Assembly (NCBI RefSeq): GCF_958298935.1
Contig: NC_084921.1
Span: forward strand, 1,746,001 to 1,810,000
DNA from: Phragmites australis
Taxonomy: Eukaryota > Streptophyta > Magnoliopsida > Poales > Poaceae
Length of the DNA: 64,000 nucleotides
Direction: 5' to 3'
In this document: in pieces, positions 46,230-58,100 of the stretch
Numbering within the stretch: the first letter of the stretch is position 1
Layout of the letters: each line of letters begins with the position of its first letter
The notes under the pieces: generated by a model
Databases searched by the model: none
The model's input: only the letters and a program-made list of their open reading frames with translations
What the model was told of the DNA's origin: nothing
Program-made: the position numbers and the translations under genes

Positions 46230-47372
46230 TCAGTTGATGATATCGGAGACCCATCCGACGTCGGGGCCTCCGACCCCGGAAGTGGCGGCGCTGGCGTCGC
46301 CTGAGACAGCGCCTTCCCTGCTCAGGCGCTCGAACACCTTCGCGCGTAGGGCTCTCCCCGACTCCACCCTCTGGACTGGCTCCTCGTCACCGCTAAAGCC
46401 GACGTCAAGTGGCTCGAAGTTGGCCATGAAGCCGGAGGTGACCATGCTTGTCGGCGTAGCCCTCGGGGTGCATGGGAGGCTGTAGAGCCCGCCAGCCGTG
46501 GGCGATCCGTAGGCGACAGTGGAGGCGGGGTAGCCGGACCACCCGCCGGACGGGGACGAGTTCGCCTTGCTGAGGCGGAGCTGACGGAGCGAGGCGAGGA
46601 CGTCGCTCACGGGGGACCCCACGCCGGGCCAGGAACCGCGGCGTATGGCGGCCGCCCCGTCCGGCGACAATGGCGGAGAATCCGACGGGGGAGACCTGGG
46701 CGGCGACATCAGGGTGCCTGTCGGCGACGAGGACATGATGCTCTTGGTGAGGTAGCTCTCGAACGCCTGGCGCCGCAGCGGGGAGCCGTCGTAGGACTCC
46801 GCTAGTGGCGAGGCGGCGGCACTCCTCGGGCTAGACTGCTGCGGCGGGAGGACGCGCAGCTGGCCAGGGGTGTGAGCGAAGAAGCAGACGCGTCGGCGGC
46901 AGGCGGTGCCGTCCTTGCACGGCTGGGTGCGGTAGCGCGCCGGGTGGAGCCAGCACTCGAAGACGCCGTGCGCGAACTCGCAGGCGTCCCCGCGCTTGCA
47001 CCCTCCCTTGCGGAAGTCCGGGCACGCGGTGCCGGAGTAGTGGTACTTGCGCGGGTCGCGGCGGCGCGCCTTCTCCCCCGGGTGCGCGAAGGGGCACTCC
47101 GTCCAGTCGTGGCTGCGGCCGCGCGTGCAGCGCCGCACCTTGAACTCGTACATGCGGAACTCGTCGCACGCGTACGCGTCCACGGCCGCGGCCATCGCCG
47201 CCGCCTCTTCCTCGTCTTCGGCGCCCACGCCGATGTCGTTGGACGGCAGGTACTGCCGCAGCGTGGCGAGCAGGTACGGCGTCATCTCGTCGCCTGCGCC
47301 GCCAGCATCAACGCCGCTCACTAGGAGGTGGGACCACGGCGGGACGCTCACACCTTCACCCATCATCATCAT
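46230..47372 (-). CDS. Plant tandem CCCH zinc finger protein (intronless, 380 aa)
   Basis: An RNA-binding regulator of the plant-specific arginine-rich tandem zinc finger (RR-TZF) family. Members shuttle between nucleus and cytoplasmic granules and act in stress, hormone and senescence control. Visible elements, in order: the RR region C82-x5-H88-x4-C93-x3-H97; the first finger C117-x7-C125-x5-C131-x3-H135; a 16-residue linker; and the second finger C152-x5-C158-x4-C163-x3-H167. All cysteines and histidines are present. The serine/proline-rich middle and the end [12 protein letters not shown]...VGWVSDIIN are typical of the family. The start is the first of four consecutive methionines; any could be used. 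Absence of introns is normal for the family. By position it could be the counterpart of rice OsDOS (delay of senescence), from memory and unverified, so no symbol is assigned. Confidence 0.92.
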   Translation of the reverse strand: MMMMGEGVSVPPWSHLLVSGVDAGGAGDEMTPYLLATLRQYLPSNDIGVGAEDEEEAAAMAAAVDAYACDEFRMYEFKVRRCTRGRSHDWTECPFAHPGEKARRRDPRKYHYSGTACPDFRKGGCKRGDACEFAHGVFECWLHPARYRTQPCKDGTACRRRVCFFAHTPGQLRVLPPQQSSPRSAAASPLAESYDGSPLRRQAFESYLTKSIMSSSPTGTLMSPPRSPPSDSPPLSPDGAAAIRRGSWPGVGSPVSDVLASLRQLRLSKANSSPSGGWSGYPASTVAYGSPTAGGLYSLPCTPRATPTSMVTSGFMANFEPLDVGFSGDEEPVQRVESGRALRAKVFERLSREGAVSGDASAATSGVGGPDVGWVSDIIN

Positions 47373-47498
47373 GGCGGCCGCTAGTATCGGGTCCTGTTTC
47401 CTCCTCTCTGGTCTATGGGAGATCTCGTGGACTCAGCTTATCCCTCGGACAGTGTGGTGAGCTTGGGACGGGGAAGACGAACGCCAACCGGTGCGCGC

Positions 47499-47505
47499 TT
47501 ATAAA
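47499..47505 (-). promoter_or_regulatory. TATA box of the CCCH gene
   Basis: On the minus strand this reads TTTATAA, about 130 bp upstream of the start codon, in a GC-rich context. A CT-rich tract at 47650-47673 lies further upstream. Confidence 0.55.
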
Positions 47506-47519
47506 CTGCTCGGGTAACT

Positions 47520-49110
47520 CTAGTCACCCCATCGGGAAGCGAGTTAGCCGCAGTTAGCTAACCGCGGTTAACGCAGACGGCGGAGTCTCCATAGCGTCCG
47601 ATAACCGACGCCGTTCCCGCGCTGCATGCCGGTGCGCGCGCAGGTACCGAGCTCTCTCTCCCTCTCTCTCTCTGACAGTGGACTCATGACATGGGATGGC
47701 CCACGGTCATTGACGTAGCCCCATCCGCCCCTCGTGGCGGAGAGAAAAGCTTCGATCGCAGTCGGACGCGTGGTGGGCGGGGAGGGAAGGTGTCAGACGT
47801 GCGGAAGGCGAGGTGGATGCAAAGGGGCGCCCGGTTCGGGACACGAGGCTTCCCTCCGTCGAGGGCTGGCCGTGGTTTCGGATGTCAGTCGGCTTGTGTT
47901 TGGTTCCCGAATCTTCCCGGTAGCGGATGCATAGAGTTTCGGCCTACCGAATTTAGAGTTTGTTTGGTTAGAGGTTTTTTTTTTAATTTTTAGTTAGATT
48001 ACATCAGTCTAAATGGGTCTGTCGGGTTGAGCCGACACGAGCCTAGCCTGATAAGTCCACTTACCGGAGGTGTGGTCGTACATGGCGCGGCGCCTGGGCG
48101 GTGGGGAGGCAGGTCAGGCACAGTCTCATGACTCGTGCTATTGCCAGGCCAGACTTGGCTAATTTCGTGTTTACAGTAGTAGGTCTTGAGTCGGTTAGGT
48201 AGGCACGGTCTAGTCAGTACTATTTTTGGCCGAAAAAGTTACTCTCCGACTTCTCGCTGTTGGTTTTGCTATTGATTTTACAATATTTTTTTACATACTA
48301 AAATTTAGAAAAACTACTTTTAATTAGTTCCTGACATTTTAATTTATTTTCTCAAAAATTAAATTTTTAGTTTTCCAAAAACCAGCTCAATTGGTCTGAT
48401 GGGTGAAAAAAAGTTTTGATTTTACTTTTCGCAATTTGGTCTGATAGATGCAGACTTTACATACATTTATGCAGACAGTTGCACTTGTTAGTGTCATAGA
48501 ATTATCTTATGAAAATAACTGATCATAATTTTAATTCTTATATCTAATCATGCAATCTCATGTTCAGTCAATTAAATTAAAACTCAGTTCAATTCATCTA
48601 AACCGATACAACCAACCAAATATATTTTTTTAACAAATATATAACTTTATTTAATTTAGAGATGACGTTGAGACGTATCTTAAAAACTACAGATTCGGTC
48701 CATCGAAGATGAATCTTATTTGTAGGGGGCTGCTGTTGAGGATAATCTCCCCCTTCAGATGATAGCTCGAAATCTGTCAGAGGTTTCACACTCATATCAC
48801 TGCATATTTGTTTCGGAGACTACAGGTGAAGATAACAAAGATCGCGAAATACACTCAGTTGGAAGATGTAGACGTGCCCGTAGTCCTAGCTTCCTGCGTT
48901 GGCAAAAGCGATGACGAGTCTTCGACCGAACTTTTTCTTAATCTATTTAAACAATTCACCCCTATAAAACTCTTCCGAGAACCAAACAAATCTCAGCCTC
49001 TCAAAGGCCCCTAAGATTTCCGTGTAGGTTCTGGAAACATTGGGCAGGGACTGGCGCCTCTGGTTTGGACACATGCACGACGCTGTGGGTTCGTGGAATG
49101 GAATTACGGA
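47520..49110. other. Intergenic, upstream of the CCCH gene
   Basis: The first 200 bp are promoter. The rest holds no recognisable gene. 48030-48230 has a degenerate repeat look; 48250-48650 is AT-rich. The open frame 48808-49014 has no domain. Confidence 0.5.
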
Positions 49111-49116
49111 ATTGAG

Positions 49117-49354
49117 CCCCATTTAGATAGTTTTTTTTCTAATTTTTTCTTTAAAAAATCAAAAGTTTATCTAAGGGCTGATTTTTTTATCTTGGTTTCT
49201 GTTGGTTTTTTACTATTTAAGGAAGCAGCTATGGAAGTTTTTTCTAGTTTTAGTATATAAAAAACTAAAAAATTATTATTAAAAACAACAATCAAAATTT
49301 AATCATCACAACTACTTTCTCAACTCGCACTAAACAACGTTCTATCTAATCGGG
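49117..49354. mobile_element. Possible MITE (about 240 bp)
   Basis: Left end GCCCCATTTAGATAG and right end, in reverse complement, ACCCGATTAGATAGA form an imperfect inverted repeat. The interior is A/T-run rich. The target duplication is unclear, so the family is not assigned. Confidence 0.4.
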
Positions 49355-49993
49355 TTGGCTTTCCCGAGCACCTGCTGCTCGCTTTTTGCTTGGCTCTATA
49401 CTCATTTTGGGATGCGATGATATCAAGCTTTCTTTCTTTCTTTCCCTAACGCCGAGGCAGTCTGCTCGTGGAATGTGGATAATGCTGGATTTCTTCGTCC
49501 CATTCTTATTTGTTTGCCTTGCCAACATTACACGTTCAAGGTTTTCGATGTTGAAATAAATCTATATTACTGAGTTAATTTAAAAGAAGTCACGTATTTC
49601 GCTCTCGAAATTCTCACGTAATGGACCCAAATATAATGGCTAAGATTCATCTATATTGATTTGGAATGCAACGAGATAACCATGATGCTGAAAAGATATC
49701 GTAACCTAGTTGATATACATGGCAGATCAAGGGGCGCAGAGCACACATGACAGCCCCTAAGCCCTCCTATGATTTTTGAGTACGAAAGAAAAATAATAAT
49801 AGGATGATGAGACGGAAAAAAGAAAATAAAAATAGAGGAGGGGAAAGAAGAAGCGAGAAGAAGTGGATCCTCTTAACTGAAAGTAAATACTATAAAGAAA
49901 AATCTCGTCATATATATTAAGTATTTATTTTTTTTCTAAGTTACGTGTAACAATTGTTATATCAGAAAAAAAAAATTACTAGATTTGGATCCG

Positions 49994-49994
<1 letters not shown>

Positions 49995-50029
<35 letters not shown>
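49995..50029. repeat. (AT)n microsatellite
   Basis: About 17 uninterrupted TA units. Confidence 0.95.
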
Positions 50030-50031
<2 letters not shown>

Positions 50032-50557
50032 AAAGAAGTACGTACGTAATGAATCAGGATGTGACATAGCTTGCGGCTGGGGAAGCAGAAGAGAGTGCCT
50101 GCAAGCTCCAAACGTCCACAACCCATCGCTGCTGGTCCTCCGGACGGACCACGTAGGCGCGGTGCCCATACCGCGACCCACGCCCCCGCGCATGACCCGC
50201 TGCTACGTGGCCGTGCGTTGCGCGGGACAGGGCCGGACCACCTACAACCTACTCGCAATTCTCTGGGGCAAGGGCAAACCCTTTCCTGTGTTGGGAAAGC
50301 CTTTGGGGATAAGACCAGGGGCTTTAGCTCCTGCCAGGTCCCACCGATTATCTATGGCATCCTGTGGAAGTCTACGGTTTTGCGAGCAAAAAACCAAGGG
50401 CAGGGCATCGCGTCCGTTTCTCGCCCATTTTTGTTTGGACGACGAGCTGGAAATCTTACTACTCGAGCGAAAGTGGGAGCTTAAAGCTAGCGTTGGTCAG
50501 GACAACTTCAACAGCAGCGATCGCCTGACGAGTTCGAGCTTAGGTTGAGGTGGGTGT

Positions 50558-50700
50558 CTATAGTGTTGAGAGAATCATTGTAAAATAGATATAATATAAA
50601 GGAAAATCTACTTATTTTTTATTTATTTTTGTTTATCGTGAGGAGTTCTACTCTGTTAAAATAGTGTCAAAACTCCTGAGAGATAAAATTAAAGTGAGTG
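50558..50700 (+). repeat. Diverged direct repeat, partner at about 52470-52620
   Basis: Both copies contain the order GAGAAT-ATTG, ATAATATA, TACTTATT/TGCTTATT, ATTTATT, TGTTTAT, GTC/GTATAAAAACTC and GAGATAAAA. They lie 1.9 kb apart in the same orientation, so they could be very old LTRs bracketing 50700-52470, but no termini are clear. Confidence 0.35.
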
Positions 50701-51411
50701 AGAGACGGTGGTGGAGAAAATAAAATGTCTGATCATTCTCGTCCTCCGTGAAAACAATTGCACTACTTGCTTATAGGCAAATGGCAGCGCAGAGCCTTTT
50801 CACTTCAAATACAATCTGTACATCCGATGCCTAATTGAGAAAGTTACATCCATCTACACTCGGCTCAGCGAACTTCTTATTCATGATGCTAGCCAATTAC
50901 ATATTCAATTGACGCAAGTATTACTGCTAGTAAAATTGCATCGTGTTGCTAAATAGGATTGCTGCAAATTTTCTAATCTTTTCTATACTATTATATGAAT
51001 ATTATTGAATTTAAATACATAATAGACCATTTAAACAGTAACAATAACATAAAAATAAATACTATATAATTGCTAAAACTGATGCGAAATTCAAATTCAA
51101 GAGGTACTTTTCTGCAAGAAAAAATATTCATAAAACTTCAGGATTTATATGTATAAAGTCATAGGGTTTATATGTAAAACTTTAGTATTTGTGTAATTTC
51201 TAGAAACCACAGGGTCTAATATGCAAAATCACAACCTTTGGTTAATTTTACGAGGGGTCTAAATGCAAAAATATAAGGGCTACGCTCAATTAAAGAAAAC
51301 CAAGGTGCTAAAAGTAAAATGTCAGATTTCTCCCTTTTTTTTCTTTTTTTTTCCAACGGTCCGACCCAACTGGCCCGCACGCCACCTATGCAAGGGGCAA
51401 TTAGGTTTTAG

Positions 51412-51555
51412 ATACCCTAGCCGCTACACCGAGATCGATGGCCTGGTCAAAAGGCACAACTGCCAAAGGCGGCGCGGCGTCGAATACCCTAGCCGCCACA
51501 CCGAGATCGATGGCCTGGTCAAAAGACACAACTGCCAAAGGCGGCGCGGCGTCCA
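51412..51555 (+). repeat. 72-bp tandem duplication (24 codons)
   Basis: Two head-to-tail copies (51412-51483 and 51484-51555) of a GC-rich unit that differ at only a few bases. The unit length is a multiple of three, so the surrounding open frame is kept; no protein family is recognised. Confidence 0.8.
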
Positions 51556-53348
51556 TCGGTCGAATGACGTCGTCATGCGCTTCCAGTGTGGCCATCGGCC
51601 AGCGCAGCCAAGCGACGGTGGCTCACCTTCGGATGGTGGCGTGCGGTGGCAGCTCGACTTCGAGAGGCACAAAGGCATGGCGTGGTCGGGCACATGACGA
51701 GCAGCAGCCTGGCAGTGTCGCTTCGGACGACGTGTGCGGTCCAACAGCACACACTTCGGGCGGCGGGGTGGTTCGGCGGTGCCGCTTTCGGGTGGTGCGT
51801 ATGCATAAGAGGCCGACAGTTGGTGAGCTACACGAGATCAACAAAGAGGAGGTGGTTGCCGCTCGTGTGGCGTAGCAGGAAGGCCGTTTGACTTCTATGT
51901 CGACGTGCATCCTCTTTTTTTTTCTTTTTCTTTCAATTTATGGCGGTAGCCATCAAACCACCGTGTACAGGGATAGCCGCCGGCTTCCAGTTGGCGGCAT
52001 GGTGGTGGTGCGGCGAGCATCGGTGGGGAGGTCGTCGGCTTTCGTGTCATGGTCGACGACGAGGTGGCGGCTGCGGCCCCCATAATTCGTGTTCACACCG
52101 ACGATGCTATTGCTAGTGTTCGTTGCGATTCAAGAGATTGTATGATATTGATCATACATAGTTGTCGTGTTTGTTGCTATTCAAGAGATTGTACCATGTT
52201 GCTCGTACATACACTAATGTTCATGCACTACAGTTTCAGATCTATTTTGATGCAAAATAGTAGTGGCTAGGATAAGTACCGAATTGATCGTATCTTTCAA
52301 TTCTTACGAACAATTCGTACCGCGTAAGGCATATAGGCTAAGCCATGACCTGCCTAATTGACGACGATGTCGATGTAATGTAGATCGGTCACACGCAGAT
52401 TAGTTCTGCCAGCTTAGTCTTCGCCAGAGCTTCATACTGATAACGTATTGAGAAACTGCTGCTATCGGATGTAGTCCAGTGATCTCTTAAGAGAATAATT
52501 GCAAACGAGACATAATATAGAGCAAAAGCTGCTTATTATTTATTAATTTGTGTTTATAATGAGAGATTATATCTTGTATATATAGTATAAAAACTCTTAA
52601 AAGATAAAACGAATCTTTCGAAAAATCAAAATAGTCTTATATTCGATTGTAAAACTCTATATTTTAAATAACACATAGAATCCGGCAGACCAGAGGGGGT
52701 AGGGGGAGGCCGCGATGTATGGGAACGAACGGCGGGCGTGCTTTCATGAGTGTGAGCAAATCAAGGGGACGTGCAACAGCTAGGTCCGAAACGGCAGGCG
52801 GCGCCGAGACCCCGATCAGCTCTGGCAGGCGGCTCGATCAGTGCGGAAGCTTTGGCCGTCGATCGGCTGGCCCTACGATCCGATGGCCGAGAACACTCTC
52901 GCGCAAGGGGACAACAGCAACACATGCTGCGCTGTCCTCATTCGCAGCGCTAACAGAAAGGGACTTCGTCGGTTGTGATGACGGAGAGCAGACGATAAAG
53001 CGGAGAGGTCTACGTACGTCTCAGTCTCAGAGGCAACCCAAGAAAAAAAGTGGAATTTTTACCTTTCTGTCTTTTTGAAAACGTTTTTTTTTACAATAGT
53101 TCAAAAATTGTTATCTTGATTTGGCGTAGTATACTTGATACATAGGATATGCGGTATAAGCCCCACCTAATATACAATCATACAACACCATGTCTTTTAA
53201 CCCCGTGGTTCAATAGCATGGTACCACTATATTTAGCGAGGTTGTCCACTAATAATACCATCCGCTCTGCCTTAGATTTCTGATGTGACGTAAGTTGTGT
53301 AGCCAGACAACAGTGAAAGAAACTGAATCACCATATCCAAACGGATAT
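51556..53348. other. Gene-free stretch
   Basis: GC-rich to about 52080, with several overlapping open frames but no domain. A short 51-bp-period duplication (GTTGC-ATTCAAGAGATTGTA at 52122 and 52173) is present. 52690-53040 has an open frame of low complexity. 53100-53348 is AT-rich. Confidence 0.45.
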
Positions 53349-53365
53349 CAAAAGTCATGGTGCCA

Positions 53366-54074
53366 AGCTTATGCACAATACAAATAACTATGTGACAAGT
53401 TGTCTAATGTCTTATTCTTGCAAGGACCTAATTCTTGGAATTATATTTGGGGCAGCAGCACATACTCATCGATCAAAACACGCATGCAATTGATGGGACA
53501 TCAGGAGGTCCAGCTAGCTTATAAATGGGTTTGAAAATCTTCTTGCCACTCTAAACAAAAAGTCTTCTTTTAGTTACTCTAGAAGATAGATTGAATACAA
53601 GAGGTCTTTTTCGCGGAAAGGACATGAAACTTTCATCGTATGAATGTGTCACTTGTGCTTCTCTAAACCAGGATGAAGAAACAAATGAACATCTCTTCTT
53701 GTTATGTGATTTTGCAAAATCTTGCTGGTCAACTTTCGACCTGATAATACCATAGCACCTACACCCTTTGCAAATTCTTATCTTCTTCAAGTAAAGATTG
53801 ACGGTACCTTTCTTTATGAAATAATTATCTTGGCCAGTTTGAGTACCTAATTTTTAATCAAATAATGTCATTAGTTGAAGACTTCACCGCGAAATTCAAG
53901 TTTAAATTTGTCATAGTTATCCATAGGGCAAAACAGAAATACTTTCCAGAGATTGAAACATGGCTACAATCACACTAGTTTTTTTACCTTTTCTTTTGCC
54001 TTTTACTTTGTAATTTTCTTTGTAAGATGCTCGCTCCTCTTTTTAAATTATAAATATAATCCGTCAAAAAAAAA
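53366..54074 (+). mobile_element. 5'-truncated LINE with A-tail and 17-bp target duplication
   Basis: The plus strand shows the end of a plant LINE ORF2: a zinc-binding region (CVTCASLNQDEETNEHLFLLC near 53640-53710) and an ending typical of plant LINEs. These are followed by the 3' tail and nine A residues (54066-54074). The 17-mer CAAAAGTCATGGTGCCA stands on both sides (53349-53365 and 54075-54091), a perfect target-primed reverse transcription duplication. The reading frame is broken, so it is dead, but the perfect flanks suggest a fairly recent insertion. Confidence 0.85.
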
Positions 54075-54091
54075 CAAAAGTCATGGTGCCA

Positions 54092-55190
54092 CCCAAAGGA
54101 TTCATTTATGAATAATATTTTCTGAAGAATCCACTTGCAAAATTTCGGGAAGGGCCGGGGAGGCGGCGCCGGTAATCACGTACGGCCGTGTACTGCAGCC
54201 GGGCCGGCGCGCACCATCCTGCCGGCGTCACGCACCTCGAATAAGAACCACTTGCCACGGCACGGCGACACGTCTCGGCTTCTTCTCCCGGCGCCACTAC
54301 GCCGCCACAGCGCTTTGATCTAGCTACGCCACTGCCCACGAAGTGACCACTACTCACATCGTGTGTACATGCCTTCCTCAGCTTCACAACGCAAGGGCAG
54401 AGTCTGCCACGCATTTCTACGTACTCCTACCTTACATGGAAAACGAAAATAAATTTGGAGTCATCAAACAGTAAGGTCAGAATATCTTGCGTCCATGCGA
54501 AGTAACAGCTAGAGACGCCGGTCAACATCCTGCGTGCCAACTGCCACGAGAGGTGCGTCCAGAATACCCTTGCTAGCTTTTGGGGGACTTGAGCTGTGTC
54601 TCGCCGAGCGAGCAAGGCACATTTGCATGCCCTGAGTGGCTTTGCTCCCTGCCTAGGAAGTTCCCTCATCCCCTACCTAGACTGCATTCCAACCCGTCCG
54701 ATCCAAATCGAACATGAACGTAGCCAACTTTGCATCAATCCCTTAACCCTACGCCTCGAGCTCTTTTGAGCCTTTAGTCGACAGTTCGATCCAGTCGGGT
54801 CTCGAGCACGATTTCAAGCATCTGCACTGCACTGTATCGTCGTGATCACCAGTATGCTTGCTCCGATGGAACCGAGTCGAGTTTCGCGAATGTTCGCTGC
54901 CCGGGCGTTTCAGGAAACTGCCCGGCTTTCTTCGATCTTTGCTTCGGCGGATGGCTTGGCCAGTACGTGACGTGAGCAGCGTCTCGCTTCCTTTCGAGCG
55001 CCAAATGCAGCAATGATACTGTCTGCTAAAATTGAGACGGTCGATAGCGGGGCAATTAAATACTATTTGTCATCATTATCAGTAATGGGTTCTCAAAAGC
55101 TATCCTTCACAAAAAAAAAACTTTAAGAAATTGCTGCTGAGACTCACTATAAACTTTATAGTTTGCCACCTGCGTTACTAGAAGCCAACA
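54092..55190. other. Gene-free stretch
   Basis: GC-rich around 54140-54420, with open frames on both strands lacking any domain. No transposon termini recognised. Confidence 0.45.
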
Positions 55191-55194
55191 TGTG

Positions 55195-58100
55195 TTTCGT
55201 CAGCCTTGGCATGGTGAGAGATGCGAAATGACACTTTTGCCCATTGGCATGATGTTCTTCTCTAAGCTCAACTACAGAGCCAATGGCTGCCCTATTACGT
55301 CACTTAGATCAAACTTGAGCTCATCCAAGAAGAACCCGAGCTTCTTCTTCACGCTCTCATCAGCAACGAGCATCATCGTGGGCTACATCTTGAACACCAT
55401 GAGCATCTAGCCCTTGGAGACCCCAAAGCTTCGGTGCAACGCCACCTTCCGTAGCCACGTATCCCTGTTGAGGCTGCACATGACGCGAATGCCATAGAGG
55501 AAGCCCGTGTCCATGACGCATAGGTTGAGCGCCTTGAGGTCCTTGAAGATCTCCCTGATGCGGTCGGGTGCGATCCTGAGGACACCCATGTGGATAAGGA
55601 GAAGCTTGGCGATGGCCTCCACAGAGAGGCCGTGGTGGCGGAAGGACTCCACGGTGGGGCGCATATGGTTGTTGAGGTTGGCCATGAGCACACGGGGCAC
55701 ATGGGAGACAGCGACCCAGAGGTTGCCGTCGGAGCTAAGGATGCCGTGGAGGAACTAGATGCAGGGGACGAGGTGGTTGTCGAGGTTGCAAGCCAGGATG
55801 TGTCAGGACCCCGATCCCGGGTTCCCCTGTGCCTCCTGTATCAGTCCCTGGATCAAGTAGCTGATACGCACAGAATTCAACAGAATGATATCAAATACAT
55901 ACTTCGAAGACAAATAAGTAAAATAAATACCTGAAAAGAGAAAAGATGGTCTGATGGACAAGAATCCACAGCAGACCAGCCAGGCAGAAGAGCCTACAGC
56001 GCAGCGGAGCGAAACGACGATGCAACCCAATGCCACAGGCAACTCGGGTGCGGACGCGACCTTAGACTTCTTCTCTTCGAATTCATCTGGGTTGAGGTTG
56101 ATTTCCAACTCAACAATCTGAAAGCAACAAGACTGAGTACGGAAGGTACTCAACAAGTCCTATACTACTTCAAAGGGGTTGATAGATGCATAATGAATAT
56201 TTCAAGGATAAGGCTTTACGGCATAGTTTTAAGCGTAAAGCAGGTTTTATGCAAATATCTAGTTATATTCTCCACTGTTAACCTTTTTGAAATAAATGTA
56301 ACAAAGCTTTTGAAAACAAAGGCAGGCATCTTCTGTTGGTACTGAGTATCACCTCAAGTCCCCAACGTATTAGAAGGTGACCTGGTAACAAGTTGCATCT
56401 GGGGGTTTTCAGTCCTGGGAGGGGCTATACCTCACTCCGCAGTCCCTTTTATCACATCTGGTGTACCTCTAGTACCACACAGCTTCTGGCGGATCGAGCC
56501 AGGAACCACATCACACGGACATCTAGTCCACACACTCACACATCAAGATGCACGCACCCGGAGTCTATTCAAGTGAGGTCAATGCTTTGCATGTCCATGA
56601 CCGTGGACACGGCTATTCGAATAGGTTTACACTCTGCAGAGGTTGTACAGCTTTACCCATACGATATGCTCAGCCTCCAACCGTTGCAAGCGGAGGAGCG
56701 AATCATACCGAGACTCTCCAAACACCTTTCTTGCCGGGCTTTTCCACGAGACACGCCAAGTTCCAGAGCTGCATGTTCCGAAGGCCAGCCTCCATTTTTA
56801 AGCCTAAGCCGGTCCCTGAACCTCCAAACAGCGGGACAGATAGACCCCTGGCTGCTCGTTGCTCTCAGCCTCCTGGTATGATGCCCAACTCAGTCTAGTG
56901 AAGGAAAATCAAGTCCTGCCCATACAGGACGCATGGTTGCACGGGGTGACTAAGCATGACGGCGCAAGACTCGGTCCTTAAGCGGCCGGGCTAGGCATCT
57001 TCATGGGCAATGAATACCATCATGTAACTCAAGCCCCCATGAGCATCCTCCCCGGAGGATCACTCTACCTGCCCGCGCCAAAACAGTTTTCACCCATTTT
57101 TACACATCACCTTCCATGTCCCACATGACATCAAGGATTTCTCGATCATCACGGAATTCACAACCATCAAGGAATCATGGTATATGAGTTATTGTTGATA
57201 ATAGCAAATTGGTCTCTAAGAGAAGTGTTTTAAAAGCAATATCTCCGAGGAGACGTATTTTAAAAGCGACATCTCAGAGGAGATGTATTCAATCCTAAGC
57301 ATGCTAGATATCAAGACGTCGTCCATCGTTAATATATTTAACAACAGGTATTCCTAGGGTGATATGTATTCTGGATGATGACATGTATGGCATGGCAGTG
57401 TTGATAGGGTTAACTACTACAAGTATTTTGAAGGAAATGCAATATATAGCACATGCGATAATAAGTCCGATTTTAGTTGATCATGTATATTATTCGAAAA
57501 CATAGGTTCAATATGATCAAGGAAATAGGACTTGCCTCCTTGAAGGGTCAATTCAAGATTGGTCTTGTCTTTTGAGTTTCCTGGGGTTCTTCTTCATCGC
57601 TGGATCTTGCCTTCAGTTCCTTCCTCGCGTCCTTGCTTTGAACCTTGACTTCGAGCCTACGCAGATTAATGATAAAAAGCGCACAACGACTAAGCAATTG
57701 AACACCAGAATAAAACCAAATGAAATACCAAAGCAGAAGAAGAACGACGAAGAAAATGAGGAAAGCTAAACCCAATGAAAAGACAAACGACAACTCTAAT
57801 CAATACGAAACTAATACACAGAGAATAACATAATAATCTAGCGAAGCTAGACTAAGCTATTAACCTAGTTGTTTTATCAACTTAAGAGAAAACCTGAACA
57901 AATCACGATTAACTAGGTAAACTCTTATTAGATTAACTGTCGAAGGACGACAGCTAGAGGTTCTATAAGTAGGTGGGTGCACGTATATCGACATAACGTA
58001 TGTGTAATACTTACGTTTATATGTATATGAGCATGTATACATATATACGTAAGTATAACTCTAGACGATTATATATGCTTAAGTGTGGAGATTAAATATT

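Larger units (their letters stand above)
49355..51411. other. Gene-free stretch
   Basis: No gene supported. The AT microsatellite (49995-50029) is listed separately. 50070-50550 is GC-rich with open frames on both strands but no recognisable domain. 50558-50700 is a diverged direct repeat of 52470-52620. From 50950 to 51320 the sequence is AT-rich. Confidence 0.45.

Noticed and set aside
46831..47324. Overlapping open frames on both strands within the CCCH gene
   Set aside because: They are shadows of the high-GC coding sequence; only the 380-codon frame has the zinc-finger pattern.
50558..52620. LTR retrotransposon bounded by the two similar AT-rich segments
   Set aside because: The segments are short and diverged, no TG...CA ends were found and the interior has no retroelement domain.
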